Source: Streptomyces caniscabiei
GTDB taxonomy: Bacteria > Actinomycetota > Actinomycetes > Streptomycetales > Streptomycetaceae
Direction of reading: 5' to 3'
DNA length: 64,000 nt
NCBI RefSeq assembly: GCF_014930365.1
Contig: NZ_JABXWI010000022.1
Coordinates: 1-64,000 of the forward strand
Numbering within the stretch: the stretch's first letter is position 1; every line of letters starts with the position of its first letter. Both the position numbers and the translations under genes were made by a program. Below are positions 60,725-64,000 of this stretch, piece after piece. The notes beneath the pieces are model-generated. The model had not been told where the DNA came from. It made no database searches and saw only the letters and a program-made list of their open reading frames with translations.

Positions 60725-63700
60725 ATGACCCTCACCCCCCACCCCGGCTCTGGCCCGGGTGCGAGACGCGTGGCCCGCATAGCCGTGGCCGCGGGACTGG
60801 TCGCCGCGCTCTCCGCGGCCGGGCCGATACCCCTGGCCTTCTCGGCGGACGACCCGTCCGCCGCCGTCCCCTCGGACGGCGGCGTCAAGTCCGCGCACGA
60901 CAAGCTCGGTTCGACCGACGCGGATCTGCTCGCCGAGGCCAAGGCCGACGGCGACAAGAACGTCACGATGATGATCGCCACCACGCCCGGCAAGACCGAA
61001 CAGGTCGCCGAGCAGCTGGACGCGGTCAAGGGCGGCTCCGTGGGCCGTACCTACGACAAGCTCGGCTACGTCCGCGCCACGGTCCCGACCAAGAGCGCCG
61101 ACTCGGCCATCTCGGCCGCCGCGAAGCTCTCCTCCGTCCAGGGCATCGACCTGCGGCAGGAGATCGTCCTCGACGACCCCTCGCCGGTCTCGGCCAAGGA
61201 CGCGAAGTCGCAGGCCACGGCGGCGAAGACGTACCCGGCTCCGGGCAAGAACACCCCCGCCGAGAACCCCTACAACCCGTCCTTCGAGACGGGCGCCGTC
61301 GACTTCGTGAAGCAGAACCCGAAGGCGGACGGCCGGGGCATCACCATCGGCGTCCTGGACTCCGGTGTCGACCTCGCGCACCCCGCGCTGCAGAAGACCT
61401 CCACCGGCGAGCGCAAGATCGTCGACTGGGTGACGTCCACCGACCCGATCGTCGACGGCGACGGCAGCTGGCGTCCGATGACCAACTCGGTCGCCGGGCC
61501 CACCTTCACCTACGGCGGCCGGACCTGGACCGCGCCCGCGGGCTCGTACTCCGTCAACACCTTCCGCGAGTCCGTCACGGCGGCCGGTGACGCCGCTGGT
61601 GACGTGAACCGCGACGGCGACACCACCGACGCGTGGGGCGTGCTCTACGACGCGGCGGCCGGCACGGTCACCGTCGACGTCAACCAGAACTTCGACTTCA
61701 CCGACGACAAGCCGATGAAGCCGTACAAGGACGGCTACCAGATCGGCTACTTCGGCACCGACGACCCGTCGACCGAGGTCGCCGAGCGCCAGCCGTTCGT
61801 CGTCGAGTACCGCAAGGACGTCCCGATGGACCCCTTCGGGGGCGACTGGGTCGGCAAGAAGGCCGACTTCGTCAACATCGGTCTGATCTCCAGCGAGCAC
61901 GGCACCCACGTCGCCGGCATCACCGCCGCGAAGGGCCTGTTCGGCGGCCGGATGAACGGCGCCGCGCCCGGTGCGCAGATCGTCTCCTCCCGCGCCTGCG
62001 AGTTCGGCCCCGGCTGCACCAACATCGCGCTCACCGAGGGCATGATCGACCTCGTCGTCAACCGTGGCGTCGACATCGTCAACATGTCCATCGGCGGCCT
62101 CCCGGCGCTGAACGACGGCAACAACGCGCGCGCCGAGCTCTACACGCGCCTCATCGACACCTACGGCGTCCAGCTGGTCATCTCGGCCGGCAACTCCGGC
62201 CCCGGCGCCAACACGATCGGCGACCCCGGCCTCGCCGACAAGGTGATCTCGGTCGGCGCGTCCATCTCCAAGGAGACCTGGGCGTCCAACTACGGCTCGC
62301 AGGTCACCAAGGACTACCAGCTGTTCAACTTCTCCTCGCGCGGCCCGCGTGAGGACGGCGGCTTCACGCCGACCCTGGTGGCGCCGGGCGCCGCGGTGAA
62401 CACCGCGCAGACCTGGCTGCCGGGCGTCATCGCCCCCGAGGCGGGCTACACGCTCCCGGCCGGCTACCAGATGCTCAACGGCACCTCGATGGCCTCCCCG
62501 CAGGCGACCGGCTCCGCCGCACTGCTGCTCAGCGCCGCGAAGCAGAAGGGCGTCGACCTGCCGCCCGCGAAGCTGCGCACCGCGCTGACCTCGACCGCCG
62601 ACCACATCAGCGGTGTCCAGGCGTACGCCGAGGGCGCGGGCCTGATGAACATCGTCGACGCGTGGAAGTCGGTGAAGGCGGGTGCGACCGCGCACGAGTA
62701 CGCGGTCAAGGCCCCCGTCGACACCGCGATCGACTTCGCGCTGAAGACGCCGGGCTTCGGCACCGGCGTCTACGACCGTGAGGGCGGCCTGAAGGTCGGG
62801 CAGAAGAAGACGTACGAGGTGACGATCACCCGCACGTCCGGCGCCGACAAGGCGATCCGTCACGAGCTGCACCTGGAGAACAACCGGGACGACACGTTCC
62901 GGATCGTCGGCGACGACGTGGTCTCCCTGCCGCTGAACAAGCCGGTCACCGTGAAGATCGCCGCCAAGCCGGAGAACTCCGGCATCAGCAGCGCGATCCT
63001 GGAGGTCGACGACCCGAAGACGGTCGGCATCGACCGGCAGGTCCTCAACACGGTGGTCGTCTCCACGCCGCTGAAGTACGCCCACTCGGCGTCCGGCACG
63101 GTCCAGCGCAACTCCTTCAAGTCGTACTTCATCACCGTCCCCGAGGGCGCCAAGACCCTCGAGGTCGCGATCAGCGGGCTGAAGGACAAGAGCCAGACCC
63201 GGTTCATCGCCAACCACCCGTACGGTCTGGCGGTCGAGAACACCAGCTCGCTGACCTGCTACAACAACTTCCAGGACGGCGGCGGCTGCAAGCCGGACGT
63301 GCGCTCGTACGCCAACCCGCAGCCCGGCGTCTGGGAGATCGAGGTCGAGTCGCGCCGGACCTCGCCGGTGCTCGACAACACCTACAAGCTGAACTTCGCG
63401 GTCTACGGCGCGAGCTTCGACCCGGAGGTCGTCACCGTCCCCGAGGCCAAGGTCGGCACCCCGACCGCCGCCTCCTGGAAGGTGACCAACGCCCTCGCCC
63501 CCGTCGACGGCAAGCTGGCGGGCGGCCCGCTGGGCTCGGCCAAGACCGACCGGCCGACCATCGCCACCGGTGTCACCCAGACGACCACGGTCGAGGTGCC
63601 CGCGGGCGCCGAGTCCCTGGACGTGGCCATCGGCAACACCGCCGACACGGGCGCGGACCTCGACCTGTACGTCCGCGACGCCGCGGGCACCGAGGTCGCC

Positions 63701-64000
63701 AGCTCCGCGGACGGCGACTCCGAGGAGGCCGTCTCCGTCCCGAAGCCGGCCGCCGGTACGTACACCATCGAGGTCGTCGGCTACGCGGTGCCCTCCGGGT
63801 CGACCGCGTACGACTACCGCGACGTGTTCTTCTCCTCCGCCCTCGGCGAGGTGAAGGTCGCGGACACCGCCGTCAAGCTCGGCACCGGCCAGTCGACCAC
63901 CGTCTCCGGTGACGTCGTCGCGGCCGCCGCGGCGCCGGCCGGCCGGGAGTTCTTCGGCCAGGTGCAGCTGGTGAACGCGCGCGGCACGGCCGCGGGCACC
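60725..64000 (+). CDS. Large secreted subtilisin-like serine protease (S8), C-terminus cut off
   Basis: At least 1,092 residues are visible, and the gene runs off the right edge. ATG 60725 lies six bases after GGG; ATG 60719 is the alternative. A signal peptide covers about 1-40. A propeptide follows (about 70-150), then the catalytic Asp212 (GVLDSGVDLAHP), His395 (EHGTHVAGI) and Ser588 (NGTSMASPQ). The large insert between Asp and His is typical of the bigger actinobacterial subtilases. The C-terminal region includes PPC-like beta domains (ADLDLYVRDAAGTEVASS). It degrades extracellular protein. Confidence 0.9.
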   Translation, partial: MTLTPHPGSGPGARRVARIAVAAGLVAALSAAGPIPLAFSADDPSAAVPSDGGVKSAHDKLGSTDADLLAEAKADGDKNVTMMIATTPGKTEQVAEQLDAVKGGSVGRTYDKLGYVRATVPTKSADSAISAAAKLSSVQGIDLRQEIVLDDPSPVSAKDAKSQATAAKTYPAPGKNTPAENPYNPSFETGAVDFVKQNPKADGRGITIGVLDSGVDLAHPALQKTSTGERKIVDWVTSTDPIVDGDGSWRPMTNSVAGPTFTYGGRTWTAPAGSYSVNTFRESVTAAGDAAGDVNRDGDTTDAWGVLYDAAAGTVTVDVNQNFDFTDDKPMKPYKDGYQIGYFGTDDPSTEVAERQPFVVEYRKDVPMDPFGGDWVGKKADFVNIGLISSEHGTHVAGITAAKGLFGGRMNGAAPGAQIVSSRACEFGPGCTNIALTEGMIDLVVNRGVDIVNMSIGGLPALNDGNNARAELYTRLIDTYGVQLVISAGNSGPGANTIGDPGLADKVISVGASISKETWASNYGSQVTKDYQLFNFSSRGPREDGGFTPTLVAPGAAVNTAQTWLPGVIAPEAGYTLPAGYQMLNGTSMASPQATGSAALLLSAAKQKGVDLPPAKLRTALTSTADHISGVQAYAEGAGLMNIVDAWKSVKAGATAHEYAVKAPVDTAIDFALKTPGFGTGVYDREGGLKVGQKKTYEVTITRTSGADKAIRHELHLENNRDDTFRIVGDDVVSLPLNKPVTVKIAAKPENSGISSAILEVDDPKTVGIDRQVLNTVVVSTPLKYAHSASGTVQRNSFKSYFITVPEGAKTLEVAISGLKDKSQTRFIANHPYGLAVENTSSLTCYNNFQDGGGCKPDVRSYANPQPGVWEIEVESRRTSPVLDNTYKLNFAVYGASFDPEVVTVPEAKVGTPTAASWKVTNALAPVDGKLAGGPLGSAKTDRPTIATGVTQTTTVEVPAGAESLDVAIGNTADTGADLDLYVRDAAGTEVASSADGDSEEAVSVPKPAAGTYTIEVVGYAVPSGSTAYDYRDVFFSSALGEVKVADTAVKLGTGQSTTVSGDVVAAAAAPAGREFFGQVQLVNARGTAAGT

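Overview
The window is chromosomal DNA of a Streptomyces, or a very close actinomycete. The sequence is very GC-rich, and the codons end mostly in G or C. The genes present fit this: mreBCD with a PBP2 and a RodA/Sfr-type protein, paired clpP genes next to clpX, a Nur-type nickel operator in front of an iron superoxide dismutase gene, Tat signals, actinobacterial leader peptides, and a dispersed Streptomyces-type intergenic repeat. Nothing points to a phage, plasmid or large island; most of the window is ordinary core genome.

Layout, left to right. 1-7.9 kb: the 5' end of an RNase E/G gene, its TIGR03936 (DUF2344) partner, an internally repeated membrane protein of unknown role, a GT2/TPR glycosyltransferase, a divergent secreted collagen-like protein, and a TIGR03960 radical SAM protein. 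8-16.2 kb: a CYTH-CHAD protein and the elongation/spore-wall operon mreB-mreC-mreD-mrdA-rodA. 16.6-21.8 kb: ndk, a DUF4233 membrane protein, folC and valS. 21.9-28.3 kb: two small surface or secreted proteins, clpX, clpP2, clpP1, tig and a tRNA-Pro gene. 28.5-35.5 kb: tRNA-Gly, a small hydrophobic protein, an acyltransferase, an HD hydrolase, a SpoIIE-type phosphatase, an Eis-like acetyltransferase, a Nei/Fpg glycosylase and rpiB. 35.8-41.2 kb: an amino-acid permease, a Ser/Thr kinase, a sortase-type surface protein and bioY.

41.5-48.9 kb is a probable organosulfur (sulfonate) uptake and oxidation cluster: leader peptide, ROK regulator, a second Cys-rich leader peptide, substrate-binding protein, permease, ATPase, LLM monooxygenase and TauD-type dioxygenase. 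A short relic with IS200/IS605-like ends lies between the ATPase and monooxygenase genes. 49-64 kb: a second amino-acid permease, Nur-box sodF, a small Cys-containing protein, a long structured inverted repeat, a mycothiol/DsbA-type oxidoreductase, pepN, an orphan AbiEi/DUF559-like protein, a secreted serine hydrolase, a Tat-exported metallophosphoesterase, a Nudix hydrolase and a large secreted subtilisin cut by the right edge.

The candidates I rate highest are: (i) the sulfonate cluster, with two apparently leaderless leader peptides, one of them Cys-rich and followed by a hairpin and a C-rich tract, which suggests two-stage cysteine-responsive attenuation; (ii) the collagen-like protein with a second Gln/Ser/Gly/His decapeptide repeat block, paired with a divergent glycosyltransferase; and (iii) the switch-like inverted repeat at 51.6-51.75 kb. 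No searches were run. All family calls come from reading motifs.
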